Positions 25,175-38,361 of a stretch of DNA of 64,000 nucleotides are shown here, piece after piece. The position numbers and the translations under genes were made by a program. The notes beneath the pieces were generated by a model. That model made no database searches and was not told the DNA's origin. It was given only the letters and a program-made list of their open reading frames with translations. Positions within the stretch are counted from its first letter, which is position 1. Every line of letters begins with the position of its first letter. This DNA comes from Oscillibacter sp. (lineage in GTDB: Bacteria; Bacillota; Clostridia; Oscillospirales; Oscillospiraceae), in the NCBI GenBank assembly GCA_022795445.1, contig JAAWGR010000002.1:1-64000 (forward strand). Reading direction: 5' to 3'.

Positions 25175-25884
25175 ACCGGTTCTTCTCCTCTCTCCAGCCG
25201 CCCCCGCAGAGCTGTCAGGACCGCCAGGATAGCCAGCATAGCCGGCAGGATGAAGTTCGCCGAGCCGAACGCCAGCAGGCAGAGCAGCGACAGTCCCAGC
25301 CCTGCGAATGCGCTGGCGTGCCGCTTCTCCTTCCGCCACTGTTCCAGGAAAATCACCACAAACATGGCCGTCATGACGAACTCCAAGCCCTCCGTGTTAA
25401 AGTGCAGGAGCGAACCGAAAATTCCTCCCAACGCAGAGCCAGTGAACCAATACAACTGGTTCAGCAGCGTGACGAAAAACATGAACCATCCCCGGTCCAC
25501 ATCTTTTGGTATTTCCGCAGTGTAGTTGATGGAAAAGCTCTCGTCACACATTCCATAAATCAGGTACAGCTTTTTCCAGCCGGTTCCCCGGTACTTGTCC
25601 AGCATGGAAATGCCATAAAACAGGTGCCGGGCATTGATCATGAGGGTCATCACCAATGCCTGTAACGGGTTGAACGCACCCAGCAGCAGGTTCACTGCCA
25701 CAAATTCCATAGAACCGGCAAAAATGGTCAAACTCATTATCATGGGATACCAGCAGGAAAAGCCGGAAACATTCATGTAAATGCCATAGGTCATCCCCAG
25801 GAACCAGAATCCCGCAAAAATCGGGATTGTATGGGGAAACGCACAGCGGAAGGCTTTCTGGAGCGTCTGCGTTTGTGTGTGCAT
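25171..25884 (-). CDS. azlC: AzlC-family branched-chain amino acid export permease
   Basis: 237 residues, about seven hydrophobic helices, AzlC signature: [13 protein letters not shown] near residue 27, [14 protein letters not shown] near 82 and YGMCDESFS near 109. In Bacillus AzlCD exports 4-azaleucine and branched-chain amino acids. SD GAGGTGAC 5 bases before ATG 25884. No AsnC/Lrp regulator adjoins. Confidence 0.92.
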   Translation of the reverse strand: MHTQTQTLQKAFRCAFPHTIPIFAGFWFLGMTYGIYMNVSGFSCWYPMIMSLTIFAGSMEFVAVNLLLGAFNPLQALVMTLMINARHLFYGISMLDKYRGTGWKKLYLIYGMCDESFSINYTAEIPKDVDRGWFMFFVTLLNQLYWFTGSALGGIFGSLLHFNTEGLEFVMTAMFVVIFLEQWRKEKRHASAFAGLGLSLLCLLAFGSANFILPAMLAILAVLTALRGRLERGEEPV

Positions 25885-25975
25885 ATGGCGTCACCTCAGA
25901 GATGGAATCAAACGGTTTCGCTGTTCATGGTAACACCAAATTCCTATTTCTTCAATAGGTTTCTTTCATGGGATT

Positions 25976-26629
25976 TTATGAAAATTCCGCACAGGTTTTC
26001 AGCGTTTTGTATACCTCCAGGCCGTCCTTACGGCCAAAACGGCGGAGCGCGTCCAAATAGATCACCTTCGGCGTTTTACCGTTCTTGAGAATATCCTCAA
26101 TCTCGCCCATCCGGTCTGAGAACCCCGTCCCGGCAAAGGCCTCCTCCAGCTGGCCGCGGAGGTTGATGCTTTCTGCGTAAGCGGAGTAAAAATTGCCAAT
26201 GTCGATGCTTTTCAGCCGGGCATGGATGAGCGCTGTGCGCTTATCCGGCTTGTTGGCGCTGATAATGCTGCGCTCAATGCTGTCGTTAATGAGTACCTGT
26301 CGGGGCTTGTCCGTGCGGGCGGCCCAATATTCCCGGACGGCGTGGAAGCCGTCATCCCGGCTGATGATGGAAAGGCAGCCGTCATAGCCGCCGCCATAGA
26401 TTTCCCCCAGGCGGGTGGCGATGTAGAAGTCCAACGCGTTTTTCCGTGGCTTGACCAGCTTGCAAATCTCAAACGTACACCCAGATGCTTTGATTTCTTC
26501 CAAATACCGTGCCTCCATGTTGGGGACGGCGGCGCTGTAAAACACAAGCACATAGTCGCTGCTTTCCAAATATTCCGTCCCTTGCATCCCGGTGTTGGTG
26601 ACGTTTTCAAAATCGATTAAAAAATACAT
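25976..26629 (-). CDS. PIN/NYN-like domain protein
   Basis: 217 residues from ATG 26629 (MYFLIDFENV), SD AGGAGGG 4 bases upstream; the longer upstream reading is non-coding. The LIDFENV start, the LDFYIATRLGEI segment and the LSIISRDDGF strand carry the spaced acidic residues of a PIN-like/NYN ribonuclease fold. Target and function are unknown. Single gene. Confidence 0.75.
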   Translation of the reverse strand: MYFLIDFENVTNTGMQGTEYLESSDYVLVFYSAAVPNMEARYLEEIKASGCTFEICKLVKPRKNALDFYIATRLGEIYGGGYDGCLSIISRDDGFHAVREYWAARTDKPRQVLINDSIERSIISANKPDKRTALIHARLKSIDIGNFYSAYAESINLRGQLEEAFAGTGFSDRMGEIEDILKNGKTPKVIYLDALRRFGRKDGLEVYKTLKTCAEFS

Positions 26630-26675
26630 AGAGCCCTCCTCTCGGCGCAAATACATCCTATAAATTTTCTTTTTT

Positions 26676-26704
26676 ATCATACCACATTCCGGCGGCGGTG
26701 TACA
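26676..26704 (-). promoter_or_regulatory. Promoter of the PIN/NYN-like gene
   Basis: Minus strand: TGTACA (26699-26704), 17-bp spacer, TATGAT (26676-26681). Confidence 0.55.
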
Positions 26705-26837
26705 GTGTTCGGTAAAATTTGCAGGAAATTCAGGAAGCGCCATGCCATCCGCGCCCTTGCCGGAAGCTATGTGACCGCCTGAACAGTACCCCCTCCGGAG
26801 CCTTTTGAAAAAGTCTCAGAAAACCCGGAAAAGGGGG

Positions 26838-26867
26838 TTGACAAGGCCGCAGGGAGCGGTGTATACT
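26838..26867 (+). promoter_or_regulatory. guaB promoter
   Basis: TTGACA (26838-26843), 18-bp spacer, TATACT (26862-26867). The leader is about 25 bases, with no purine riboswitch. Confidence 0.75.
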
Positions 26868-26898
26868 CTTTCAAATTTTAAGAAAGAGGTGTCCCCCC

Positions 26899-28410
26899 AT
26901 GGCGTACTTTTTCCAGGAACCCTCCCACACGTTCAGCGAATATCTGCTCGTTCCCGGTTATTCCTCCGCAGACTGCATCCCGGCAAATGTCTCCCTTAAA
27001 ACGCCCGTGGTGAAGTATCGCAGAGGCGAGGAATGTCCTCTGATGATGAATGTTCCTATGGTTTCCGCCGTTATGCAGGCCGTTTCCGGCGATAAGATGG
27101 GCGTGGGCCTTGCCAAAGAGGGCGGGATCGCCTTTATTTACGTCTCGCAGCCCATTGACCAGCAGGCCGAGATGGTCCGCCGCGTCAAAGGCTACAAAGC
27201 GGGCTTCGTTACCAGCGATTCCAACCTCCGCCTCACGGATACCTTGGCGGACGTGCTGAGCCTGAAAGAAAAAACTGGTCACTCTACCATGGCGGTCACC
27301 AGCGACGGAACTGGGACGGGACGGCTCCTGGGCCTGGTTGCCAGCCGTGACTACCGCGTCAGCCGTATGGACCCCGCCACTCCCGTCAAGGAGTTCATGA
27401 CGCCCTTTGAAAAACTTATCTATGCCCCTGAAGGCACCACCCTCAAAGAGGCCAACAACATCCTCTGGGATCGGAAATTAAACGCCCTGCCGATTGTATC
27501 GGAAGAGCAGCGGCTGGTTTCCTTCGTTTTCCGGAAGGACTACGATTCCCATAAGGAAAACCCCTTGGAACTGCTGGACAAGCAGAAACGCTATGTCGTC
27601 GGCGCAGGCATCAACACCCGGGATTACGCCGAGCGCGTTCCTGCACTGGTGGAAGCCGGGGCAGATGTGCTGGTAATCGATTCCTCCGAGGGCTATTCGG
27701 AGTGGCAGGCCCGGACGCTGGCCTGGATCCGGGAGAACTACGGCGACACCGTAAAGGTCGGCGCAGGCAACATCGTCGACGGCGAGGGCTTCCGCTTCCT
27801 GGCGGACGCTGGAGCGGATTTCGTAAAGATCGGCATTGGCGGCGGCTCCATCTGCATTACTCGGGAAACCAAGGGCATAGGCCGAGGCCAAGCGACAGCG
27901 GTTATTGATGTGGCAGCAGAACGTGACCGGTACTTTGAGGAAACCGGTGTTTACGTTCCCATCTGCGCGGACGGCGGTATTGTGCAGGACTACCACCTCA
28001 CCCTCGCACTGGCTATGGGCGCAGACTTCTGCATGTTGGGCCGGTACTTCTCCCGGTTCAACGAGTCCCCCACCAGCAAGGTACTGATCAATGGGAGCTA
28101 CATGAAAGAGTATTGGGGCGAAGGCAGCGCCCGTGCCAGGAACTGGCAGCGGTACGACCTGGGCGGCGCGGCAAAGCTCTCTTTTGAGGAAGGCGTGGAT
28201 TCTTACGTTCCCTATGCCGGCGCACTCTCCGACGGTATGGCAACAACATTGAGCAAAATCCGCTCAACTATGTGCAACTGCGGTGCGCTTACCATTCCAG
28301 AACTGCGGGAAAAAGCCAAATTGACGCTGGTTTCCTCTGTTTCCATCGTGGAGGGCGGCGCACACGATGTGCTTTTGAAGGATTCCGCCGGCGCTGCTGG
28401 ACGAAACTGA
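26899..28410 (+). CDS. guaB: IMP dehydrogenase
   Basis: 503 residues. TIM barrel interrupted by a CBS pair (about 100-220). Catalytic Cys319 in [13 protein letters not shown]-binding [10 protein letters not shown], flap with RARNWQRYD. Oxidises IMP to XMP, the committed step to GMP. This is the longer Clostridia-type IMPDH in which the N-terminus reads [27 protein letters not shown]. Single-gene unit. Confidence 0.95.
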   Translation: MAYFFQEPSHTFSEYLLVPGYSSADCIPANVSLKTPVVKYRRGEECPLMMNVPMVSAVMQAVSGDKMGVGLAKEGGIAFIYVSQPIDQQAEMVRRVKGYKAGFVTSDSNLRLTDTLADVLSLKEKTGHSTMAVTSDGTGTGRLLGLVASRDYRVSRMDPATPVKEFMTPFEKLIYAPEGTTLKEANNILWDRKLNALPIVSEEQRLVSFVFRKDYDSHKENPLELLDKQKRYVVGAGINTRDYAERVPALVEAGADVLVIDSSEGYSEWQARTLAWIRENYGDTVKVGAGNIVDGEGFRFLADAGADFVKIGIGGGSICITRETKGIGRGQATAVIDVAAERDRYFEETGVYVPICADGGIVQDYHLTLALAMGADFCMLGRYFSRFNESPTSKVLINGSYMKEYWGEGSARARNWQRYDLGGAAKLSFEEGVDSYVPYAGALSDGMATTLSKIRSTMCNCGALTIPELREKAKLTLVSSVSIVEGGAHDVLLKDSAGAAGRN

Positions 28411-28838
28411 TTACAGGAAAATCGTTTACAAACAAATTCCCCTTTTCCAGGCCGCAGAAAGAATGGAACAGATTCCTGGTGAGGTTGGAGTATGCATGGG
28501 GAAAACGATCTGTTCAATATCTGCAACGGCAACTAACAAAGACCAGCTTGCGAACATCGGCAGGCTGGTCTTCGCTTTCTTTCCACGGCGTTTGACTATG
28601 GTACGTTTTTCTCTGCTTCTTCCAGGAGTTACAGTCCTTCTCCGGAAAACAGCTAAGCATCCTTATTTAATTGCAAATCGAATTTTCGAATCGGACGGCT
28701 TTCGCGTAAAACGTCCCAACCGCTCAAAACACAGAATCATCTTTCCTTTACCGCAATGTTCCTTTTAAAAGGGACATGTCAAAACCTGACCTGCGAAACC
28801 GCAGACCGCCCTGAGACCTCCCAGCCAGGAAAAAACCA
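28411..28838. other. Gene-free convergent region
   Basis: 428 bases between guaB and the minus-strand M20 gene. It holds an AAAGACCAGC/GCTGGTCTT hairpin (28538-28547 / 28564-28572) followed by a T-rich stretch, a plausible guaB terminator. A 101-codon open frame from 28463 has no SD and no protein-like composition. Nothing else is recognisable. Confidence 0.5.
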
Positions 28839-29903
28839 TCAGCTATAGAGAATCGTCCGGAAAGCAGCAATCGTGGGAGCCAGCAAAGCGTCGGGATATT
28901 GGTAATCCTGTGTGTGAAGCGGAGGGCACTCCTCTCCTGCGCCAATCCCAAAGTAAGCGCCAGGACAGCAGCGCAGGTAGTGTCCAAAATCCTCGCTCCA
29001 ACGCATGGGAGCTTCCAACGCTATGCCGCCGCAGAGCTCCAAAATCCGTTGGGCACAATCAGGACAGTTCACGGTAGCGGGAAATACATCTTGAACCTGA
29101 TGGTCAAAGGACAGATGATATTCTTTGGCAAGAGATTCCGCAAATCGCAGAATCTCTGCAAAAAGGCGCTCCAAATCCCGGTCTTGTTCTGCCCGGAGGG
29201 TAAGCCGCACTTCCGCCTGAGCGGCGGCCGTCCCGAAGGAGCGGCTTCCCATTTCCACGCCCACAACTGTGCAGAGCGTCATGCCGCTGTACCGGGTAGG
29301 TTCTGCCAGTTCCGGCAAACTGCAAAGCAGCCGCCCTACCCCTTGGGCAGGGGAAATGCCATTCTCCGGATAAGCCGCATGAGATGGATGCCCCTGAAAG
29401 AACAATGTTACTCCTTGAGAGGCACAGGCAAACGTCCCAGGCCGGGTGACGGCTTTCCCTAGTGGGAAACCAGGCAAATTGTGGGCTCCATAAATTTGGT
29501 CCACCTGTTCCCTTTGAAAAAGCTCCAAACATTCCAAGGCCCCTGCTCCAGTTTCCTCGGCGGGTTGGAACAAGAAGAAAACATCCCGTTCCAGGCGCTC
29601 CCCTTGTATGGAGAGAGCAGCACCACATAAAGCGGCAGCGTGACCATCGTGGCCGCAGAGATGGGCGGCGTTCCCACCAGGCAGCGCCAGAGCGTCGTAA
29701 TCAGCCCGGAGGGCTATGGAAGGCTTTGTCGCCCCTGGTTCCCGGTGGGCAGCATAGAACCCCGTTCCACAGGGATTCTGTTCCAGGGTGGTATGTGCGG
29801 CCAGAAAATCCATCAGCATCGTCTTGGTTTGTATTTCCTCTCCTGAGCGCTCTGGGCAGTTATACAGAGCCTGCCGCAAGGCTTGAATATCCGCAAAATC
29901 CAT
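28839..29903 (-). CDS. M20-family amidohydrolase / aminoacylase
   Basis: 354 residues. M20D layout: metal ligands in CGHDGHAAAL near residue 92, FLFQPAEETGAGA near 118 (catalytic Glu pair), AHN near 147, dimerisation domain with HPSHAAYPENGISP, and a late SEDFGHYL. Relatives hydrolyse N-acyl amino acids (hippurate, indole-acetyl-amino acids) or N-acetyl-diaminopimelate; the substrate here cannot be fixed. Start ATG 29903 uses SD AAAGGAAG; an upstream TTG has none. Own promoter at 29957. Confidence 0.88.
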   Translation of the reverse strand: MDFADIQALRQALYNCPERSGEEIQTKTMLMDFLAAHTTLEQNPCGTGFYAAHREPGATKPSIALRADYDALALPGGNAAHLCGHDGHAAALCGAALSIQGERLERDVFFLFQPAEETGAGALECLELFQREQVDQIYGAHNLPGFPLGKAVTRPGTFACASQGVTLFFQGHPSHAAYPENGISPAQGVGRLLCSLPELAEPTRYSGMTLCTVVGVEMGSRSFGTAAAQAEVRLTLRAEQDRDLERLFAEILRFAESLAKEYHLSFDHQVQDVFPATVNCPDCAQRILELCGGIALEAPMRWSEDFGHYLRCCPGAYFGIGAGEECPPLHTQDYQYPDALLAPTIAAFRTILYS

Positions 29904-29956
29904 AATTTCATCTTCCTTTCGGCCCAATGGATGACTTGAAAGCCAGTTGTTGCCTC

Positions 29957-29985
29957 ATTATAATACAAGAATCTGGAAAAAGCAA
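29957..29985 (-). promoter_or_regulatory. Promoter of the M20 gene
   Basis: Minus strand: TTGCTT (29980-29985), 17-bp spacer, TATAAT (29957-29962). Confidence 0.7.
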
Positions 29986-30154
29986 ACCGAGATGTACCGT
30001 CTCCGGTAAAGCGCGCAAATTTGCGGCGTTTGGTACAGGCAAGGAGCGCCGGCGGGGGAAGAAAAAACAAAAAAGCACAGAGGGAATTGGGGATTTGCAC
30101 AAAAAGGGGGACAAAATGCGAGTGAAACTCTATCACTTAAAAAAGAAAGAGCCA

Positions 30155-30183
30155 TTGACGGCACGTCAAAAAAAAAGGATAAT
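30155..30183 (+). promoter_or_regulatory. carA promoter with dyad over the -35
   Basis: TTGACG (30155-30160), 17-bp A-rich spacer, GATAAT (30178-30183). The -35 is half of a TTGACG-GCA-CGTCAA palindrome (30155-30169), a possible operator. The stretch 29986-30150 has no recognisable gene. Confidence 0.55.
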
Positions 30184-30236
30184 AGCATAGAATCATTGAG
30201 AAGTTGGAGAAATGTGTCCAGTGATGGGAGGACTTC

Positions 30237-31300
30237 ATGGAAAAAGGTTATTTAGTGCTGCAAGATGGACAAGTCTTTGAAGGGCTCCGCTTCGGCGGAG
30301 ATACCGGAGCCATCGGCGAATTAGTTTTCACGACCGGTATGTGCGGCTACGTTGAAACCTTAACCGACCCCAGCTACGCAGGTCAAATCGTCCTGCAAAC
30401 CTATCCCCTAATCGGCAACTACGGCATCATCCAGGAAGATTTTGAGGGCGCATGCTGCATCAAGGGCTACGTCGTACGGGAATGCTGCAAGGTTCCCTCC
30501 AATTTCCGCACAGACTGCGGATTGGACGCGTTCCTGAAAGAACGCCATATCCCTGGCCTCTGCGGCGTTGACACCCGGGAACTTACCCGCATCATCCGCG
30601 AGTATGGCGTCATGAATGCCGCCATCTGCAATGATGTGGAAGCCGGTCTCGCTGCCGCTTCTGCCTACTCCGTCACCGGCGTAGTAGAGGCCGTCACCTG
30701 TAAGACGTCCTCCCTGCATTCGGCTGAGGGCGAAGAACGCTTCCGCGTTGCTTTGCTGGATTACGGCGCAAAGCGAAATATCATCCGGGAACTGCAAAAG
30801 CGCGGCTGTGCCGTCACCGTCCTGCCCGCCGGCGCCTCCGCCGAGGACATCCTTGCAATGTCTCCGGATGGCGTGATGCTCTCCAACGGCCCCGGCGACC
30901 CGGCGGAAAATACCTACCAAATTGAACAGATCCGAAAGCTTCTGGGCAAGGTTCCCATCTTCGGGATTTGTTTGGGCCATCAGCTCACGGCCCTGGCAGC
31001 AGGCGGTTCCACTTTTAAGCTCAAATATGGCCATCGGGGCGCAAACCAGCCCGTCCGGGATTTGAACGGCGTCCGGACTTATATCACCAGCCAAAACCAT
31101 GGCTACGCTGTGGATTCTGACAGCATTAAACAGGGGAAAATCTCCTTTGCCAATGCCAACGACGGCACCTGCGAAGGCGTCGATTACCCCAGCTTGCGGG
31201 CCTTCACCGTGCAGTTCCATCCGGAAGCCTGCGGCGGACCGCACGACACCGCATTCCTCTTTGACCGCTTTACCTCTTTGATGAAAGGAGGCGACCTGTA

Positions 31301-31301
<1 letters not shown>
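30237..31301 (+). CDS. carA: Carbamoyl-phosphate synthase small (glutaminase) subunit
   Basis: 354 residues. N-terminal CarA domain (FTTGMCGYVETLTDPSYAG) and class I glutamine amidotransferase with nucleophile Cys245 in GICLGHQ and the QFHPEA His-Glu. Supplies ammonia to CarB for carbamoyl phosphate. SD GGGAGG 5 bases before ATG. The stop overlaps the carB start as TAATG. Confidence 0.97.
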
Positions 31302-35335
<4,034 letters not shown>

Positions 35336-35350
35336 AGCGCTGTGCAAAAG

Positions 35351-35388
35351 CGCCGGAACACCATCGTGTTCCGGTGCTTCTTTCTTTG
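35351..35388 (+). terminator. carAB-dapF terminator
   Basis: CGCCGGAACAC (35351-35361) pairs with GTGTTCCGGTG (35366-35376, one wobble), then a TTCTTTCTTT tract. Confidence 0.8.
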
Positions 35389-35406
35389 CAGAACCTGCAA
35401 AACCGC

Positions 35407-35805
35407 TCAGCAGCCCTGTAAATACTGGTATTCCAATAGAAGACGCCCTGTACTGTTGGACTGGTTTTGGAACTGGTAGGGCCGGTCCGCCGCAAAGCGC
35501 AGTGCATCCCTCTCCAGGAGCTGGAAGGTCTTCCCTCCGGCGGTTAGGCTGACCGTCCCAGCCATAACGGTTGCGTGGCACACGCAGCCCGACCGGGACG
35601 GCGAGGGGGCATAACGCGCCCCAATGTATAAATCCAAGAAACAGCTTGCCAAACAGGTCACTTCGTCAAAGGGCAGGCTGGGCCGCAGAACCGTCCGGCC
35701 GCCATCCAAATACCGGGGCTTCGAGTCTTGTACGCGGGCCAGGACCAGGAATGGGTCCATCTCACCGGATTCTTCCAGCATATCCTGGCCAGTATAATCG
35801 GTCAT
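35407..35805 (-). CDS. Small cupin-like protein
   Basis: 132 residues. The second half (TVSLTAGGKTFQLLERDALRF and following strands) reads as a cupin beta-barrel segment of the sort that senses small ligands in AraC-type regulators or holds a metal; no DNA-binding domain is attached. SD AAAGGAGG, 7 bases before ATG 35805. Function unknown. Confidence 0.6.
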   Translation of the reverse strand: MTDYTGQDMLEESGEMDPFLVLARVQDSKPRYLDGGRTVLRPSLPFDEVTCLASCFLDLYIGARYAPSPSRSGCVCHATVMAGTVSLTAGGKTFQLLERDALRFAADRPYQFQNQSNSTGRLLLEYQYLQGC

Positions 35806-35913
35806 GGCTCTGCCTCCTTTCGCTTTCCTCCAATCATACTACCCGTTCTGCCGTAATTTGTCAAGAAAAAACACTTGCTCTTTTTGCGGCTCAGGAGCCG
35901 TGAGGAAACTGGC

Positions 35914-36885
35914 TCAAAAGGCCAAATCCAAATCGACATTCCCCTGGATACCGTCTACCCGGCCGGTATTGGAATACTGCCATAGATCGAAGTGGTAATA
36001 AAAATTCGGCGTAGGATCATACTCCGCCAGCCACAGCTCATAGTCTGTCAGCTCCCGCAGGTCATAGTGGAGATAGCCCTGGGTCTGATTAAAATAAACA
36101 GCCGGATGATAACCCGCATCCTGAATCCGTTTGCAGAAGGCAGCGGCACAGCGGGTCATCGTCTCCCCATCCAAACCATCGGTGCGGGCCTCATCCCCAG
36201 GGATGGATTCCCAATCAAAGGCTATGGGGAAGGTAAGCGTCTGCCCATTTAAGACCTCTAAAACATAATCTGCTTCTTCCTCTGCCTCCTCAGGGCTGAC
36301 GGCCTGGGAAAAGAAATAAACCCCTACATCCAATCCGGCCCCTAACGCTTCCTGTAAGTTCTGCTCAAAAGTCTGGTCCATAAACAAACCGCCCTCAGAA
36401 TAACCCCGGTGACCCAGCCGGAGCATGGCAAACTCAATGCCGTCTGCCGCTACGGCCTCCCAGTCGATATCCTTTTGATGTGTGGATACATCAATCCCCA
36501 CCCTAGCACGCCGGCCGTTCAGCTCATAGGTCATCCGCCCTTTTTCGTCCAGCCTGAAAGCATCCTTGTCGTAGGGGTTGAGCGGCATCCCTTCCAAGGG
36601 CGTCAGCGTCATGTCACCAAACTGGAATGTGATCGGTTTGCCCTCCGGAAGATCCTCAAAAGGCTCCTCATCCCCTTGCAGGACGAGGAACAGCGCCGTC
36701 CCGGCTGTAATCAGCGCAAGGATAGAAATCACCAAGGAGAGGGCATCCAGTCTGGTCCCACGGGATCGTTTCCGTGTATGGGAGGGCGGTCTCTGCTGCG
36801 GTTCCTTGTTTGACAGCGCCTCTCTTAACGGGCGGTCAGCCGGCTCCAGCTCCTTCAAGTCCATACCAGACCGTTCGTCGTTCAT
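35914..36885 (-). CDS. Membrane-anchored GH25 lysozyme
   Basis: 323 residues from ATG 36885 (MNDERSG), SD GGAGG 8 bases upstream. Cytoplasmic basic N-terminus, one membrane helix (about 48-68), a spacer of about 60 residues, then a GH25 muramidase: GIDVSTHQKDIDW near 130, FDWES near 220, and WQYSNTGRVDGIQGNVDLD at the end. It cleaves peptidoglycan outside the membrane; the anchor suggests a role in wall turnover or sporulation rather than secretion. Confidence 0.9.
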   Translation of the reverse strand: MNDERSGMDLKELEPADRPLREALSNKEPQQRPPSHTRKRSRGTRLDALSLVISILALITAGTALFLVLQGDEEPFEDLPEGKPITFQFGDMTLTPLEGMPLNPYDKDAFRLDEKGRMTYELNGRRARVGIDVSTHQKDIDWEAVAADGIEFAMLRLGHRGYSEGGLFMDQTFEQNLQEALGAGLDVGVYFFSQAVSPEEAEEEADYVLEVLNGQTLTFPIAFDWESIPGDEARTDGLDGETMTRCAAAFCKRIQDAGYHPAVYFNQTQGYLHYDLRELTDYELWLAEYDPTPNFYYHFDLWQYSNTGRVDGIQGNVDLDLAF

Positions 36886-36980
36886 AGCGGTATCCTCCAT
36901 AATTCGACAGTTTTTTCTATTGTACCATATCCTTTCAATTTTAAAAAGATACATGTAGGATATAATTGTCCTGTTTTATA
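36886..36980 (-). other. Upstream region of the GH25 gene
   Basis: Contains a minus-strand TACAAT (-10-like, 36919-36924) but no good -35 at 16-18 bp; an A/T-rich block lies further upstream. Confidence 0.35.
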
Positions 36981-36984
36981 CAAT

Positions 36985-37315
36985 CAAGGAAAGGGATCCC
37001 TCTTCTTTTCAAAGGCCACGCCTTCCTCCTCCTGCTGGACGCCTCCCACGGTACTCGATACGCTGACCCGTATGGAGGTAGAATCCACCTACCGGTTCAT
37101 GGAAGCCACTGGCTGTCCCGGCATCGGGGACGGCTCTGTCACTGAGGAGCTTCTGCATATCGTGATTACCGCCTATTTTGAGGGGGTTTTCGAGGTCATC
37201 CGGCACCGTATGGACCGGGAAACCGCTGGGAAATCGTCAGCTGGGATGCAACCACGCGGCAGGGTTCAAAACTATCCTGTCTCCTGAAGACCGCTGAAAG
37301 GGCATTGTTATATTT
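36985..37315 (+). pseudogene. Probable remnant of a TetR-type regulator C-terminus
   Basis: The frame read through 37072 encodes LLHIVITAYFEGVFEVIRH followed by RMDRE, which resembles the last helices of TetR repressors. It then runs out of frame: the phrase GWEIVSWD, a typical end region, appears in the next frame from about 37230. There is no SD or HTH upstream. This looks like a 5'-truncated, frameshifted remnant, or less likely a chance open frame. Confidence 0.4.
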
Positions 37316-37368
37316 TTGAGCCGTGGTTCACGGAGCCGGGAAAAAATTCCACCTTTGACAAAAAGGGA

Positions 37369-37397
37369 TTGACAACCTATGGAAGATATGGTATATT
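37369..37397 (+). promoter_or_regulatory. Flavodoxin promoter
   Basis: TTGACA (37369-37374), 17-bp spacer, TATATT (37392-37397). Two GTTAG-N6-CTAAC boxes follow directly. Confidence 0.8.
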
Positions 37398-37406
37398 ATG
37401 TCCGTG

Positions 37407-37422
37407 GTTAGCTAAAACTAAC
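37407..37422. promoter_or_regulatory. GTTAG-N6-CTAAC operator 1 of the flavodoxin gene
   Basis: GTTAG (37407-37411), CTAAC (37418-37422), starting 9 bp after the -10, so across the start point, as in the feo promoter. Confidence 0.8.
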
Positions 37423-37779
37423 TATCTGGCGGGTGATAGGGCAGCCCGCTTCTCTTCCCAGCAAAAGTTAGTATATACTAACTACAGGCAAATACCGTCT
37501 CTTCCAGCGCCTTTGGGCTTATACGGATGACTGGCAGATAGGCCTTGCAGGCACAAGGCCTGCCCACCGCTCACCGGTAAAATCAGGACGCCGCAGCTTC
37601 AAAAGTCAGGCAACTTTTGACAGCCATGAGTCAGCACCTCTTGCGTTCCTTTGATTCTGTGAAGACGGTATCCCCAGCCAGGTGTTTTCTGACCACCTGC
37701 ACGGACGGATGGCCTCCATTGCCCTATGCAGCCAGCCCGCCCAGCCTCCGCAAAACATCATGAAAGGAACGATACAACA
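37423..37779 (+). other. Long flavodoxin leader
   Basis: About 370 bases separate the promoter from the ATG. It holds a second operator (37466-37483), a perfect AGGCCTTG/CAAGGCCT hairpin (about 37543-37564) and an AAAAGT/ACTTTT hairpin near 37603-37620. No SD-preceded ORF is convincing. It may be a structured leader or decayed coding DNA. Confidence 0.45.
37466..37483. promoter_or_regulatory. GTTAG-N6-CTAAC operator 2 of the flavodoxin gene
   Basis: Perfect 18-bp palindrome AGTTAGTATATACTAACT, 60 bp after the first box. Confidence 0.8.
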
Positions 37780-38211
37780 ATGGGAAAAATTGCAATTGTC
37801 TATTGGAGCGGCACCGGCAACACAGAAACCATGGCGCAGTGCATCGCTGAGGGCGCTAAAGCCGCTGGTGCGGAAGCGGAAATGATGGGCCCCACGGAGT
37901 TCTCCGCCGCCCGGTTCCCAGAGTTCAGCGCAGTCGCTTTCGGCTGTCCCGCTATGGGCAGCGAGGTCCTGGAAGAAGAAGACTTCGAGCCTATGTTTAC
38001 CAGCTTGGAAAGCTCCTTGAGCGGCCGGAAGATCGCCCTCTTCGGCTCCTACGGCTGGGGGGATGGCCAGTGGATGCGTGACTGGTACGCCCGCTGTGAG
38101 GGCGCAAACGCCAACCTTATCCAGGATGAAGGCCTGATCGCCAATGAAGCGCCGGACGACGACGCGCAGGAAGCCTGCCGTCAACTGGGCAAAACTATGG
38201 CCGCCTGCTGA
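37780..38211 (+). CDS. Short-chain flavodoxin
   Basis: 143 residues from ATG 37780 (MGKIAIVYWSGTGNTE). The FMN-phosphate loop is WSGTGNTE (residues 8-15); the isoalloxazine loops lie at GCPAMGSE and SYGWGDGQW. It is an electron carrier that commonly replaces ferredoxin when iron is scarce. The upstream in-frame extension to 37726 has no SD; AAAGGA lies 11 bases before ATG 37780. The two operators ahead tie it to the feo operon's control. Confidence 0.95.
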   Translation: MGKIAIVYWSGTGNTETMAQCIAEGAKAAGAEAEMMGPTEFSAARFPEFSAVAFGCPAMGSEVLEEEDFEPMFTSLESSLSGRKIALFGSYGWGDGQWMRDWYARCEGANANLIQDEGLIANEAPDDDAQEACRQLGKTMAAC

Positions 38212-38256
38212 GGCACTTACACAAATTTGATACCAATCTCTTTTTTCCCTCATACT

Positions 38257-38282
38257 GCCCCGCATGGCTCTCCGTGCGGGGC
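38257..38282 (+). terminator. Flavodoxin terminator-like hairpin
   Basis: GCCCCGCA (38257-38264) pairs with TGCGGGGC (38275-38282); a weak T content follows. Confidence 0.5.
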
Positions 38283-38310
38283 GCCTCCTCTTCCGGCCCA
38301 GCAAACCAGA

Positions 38311-38345
38311 CGGCCGGTGCGAAACATCCACACCGGCCGTTATGT
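38311..38345. terminator. Hairpin between flavodoxin and aldo/keto reductase
   Basis: CGGCCGGTG (38311-38319) pairs with CACCGGCCG (38331-38339), then TTATGTT. It separates convergent genes. Confidence 0.55.
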
Positions 38346-38361
38346 TACCCATATTTCCCCG

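Noticed and set aside
28463-28768. 101-codon ORF after guaB
   Set aside because: No SD, and it runs through a terminator-like hairpin with atypical composition.
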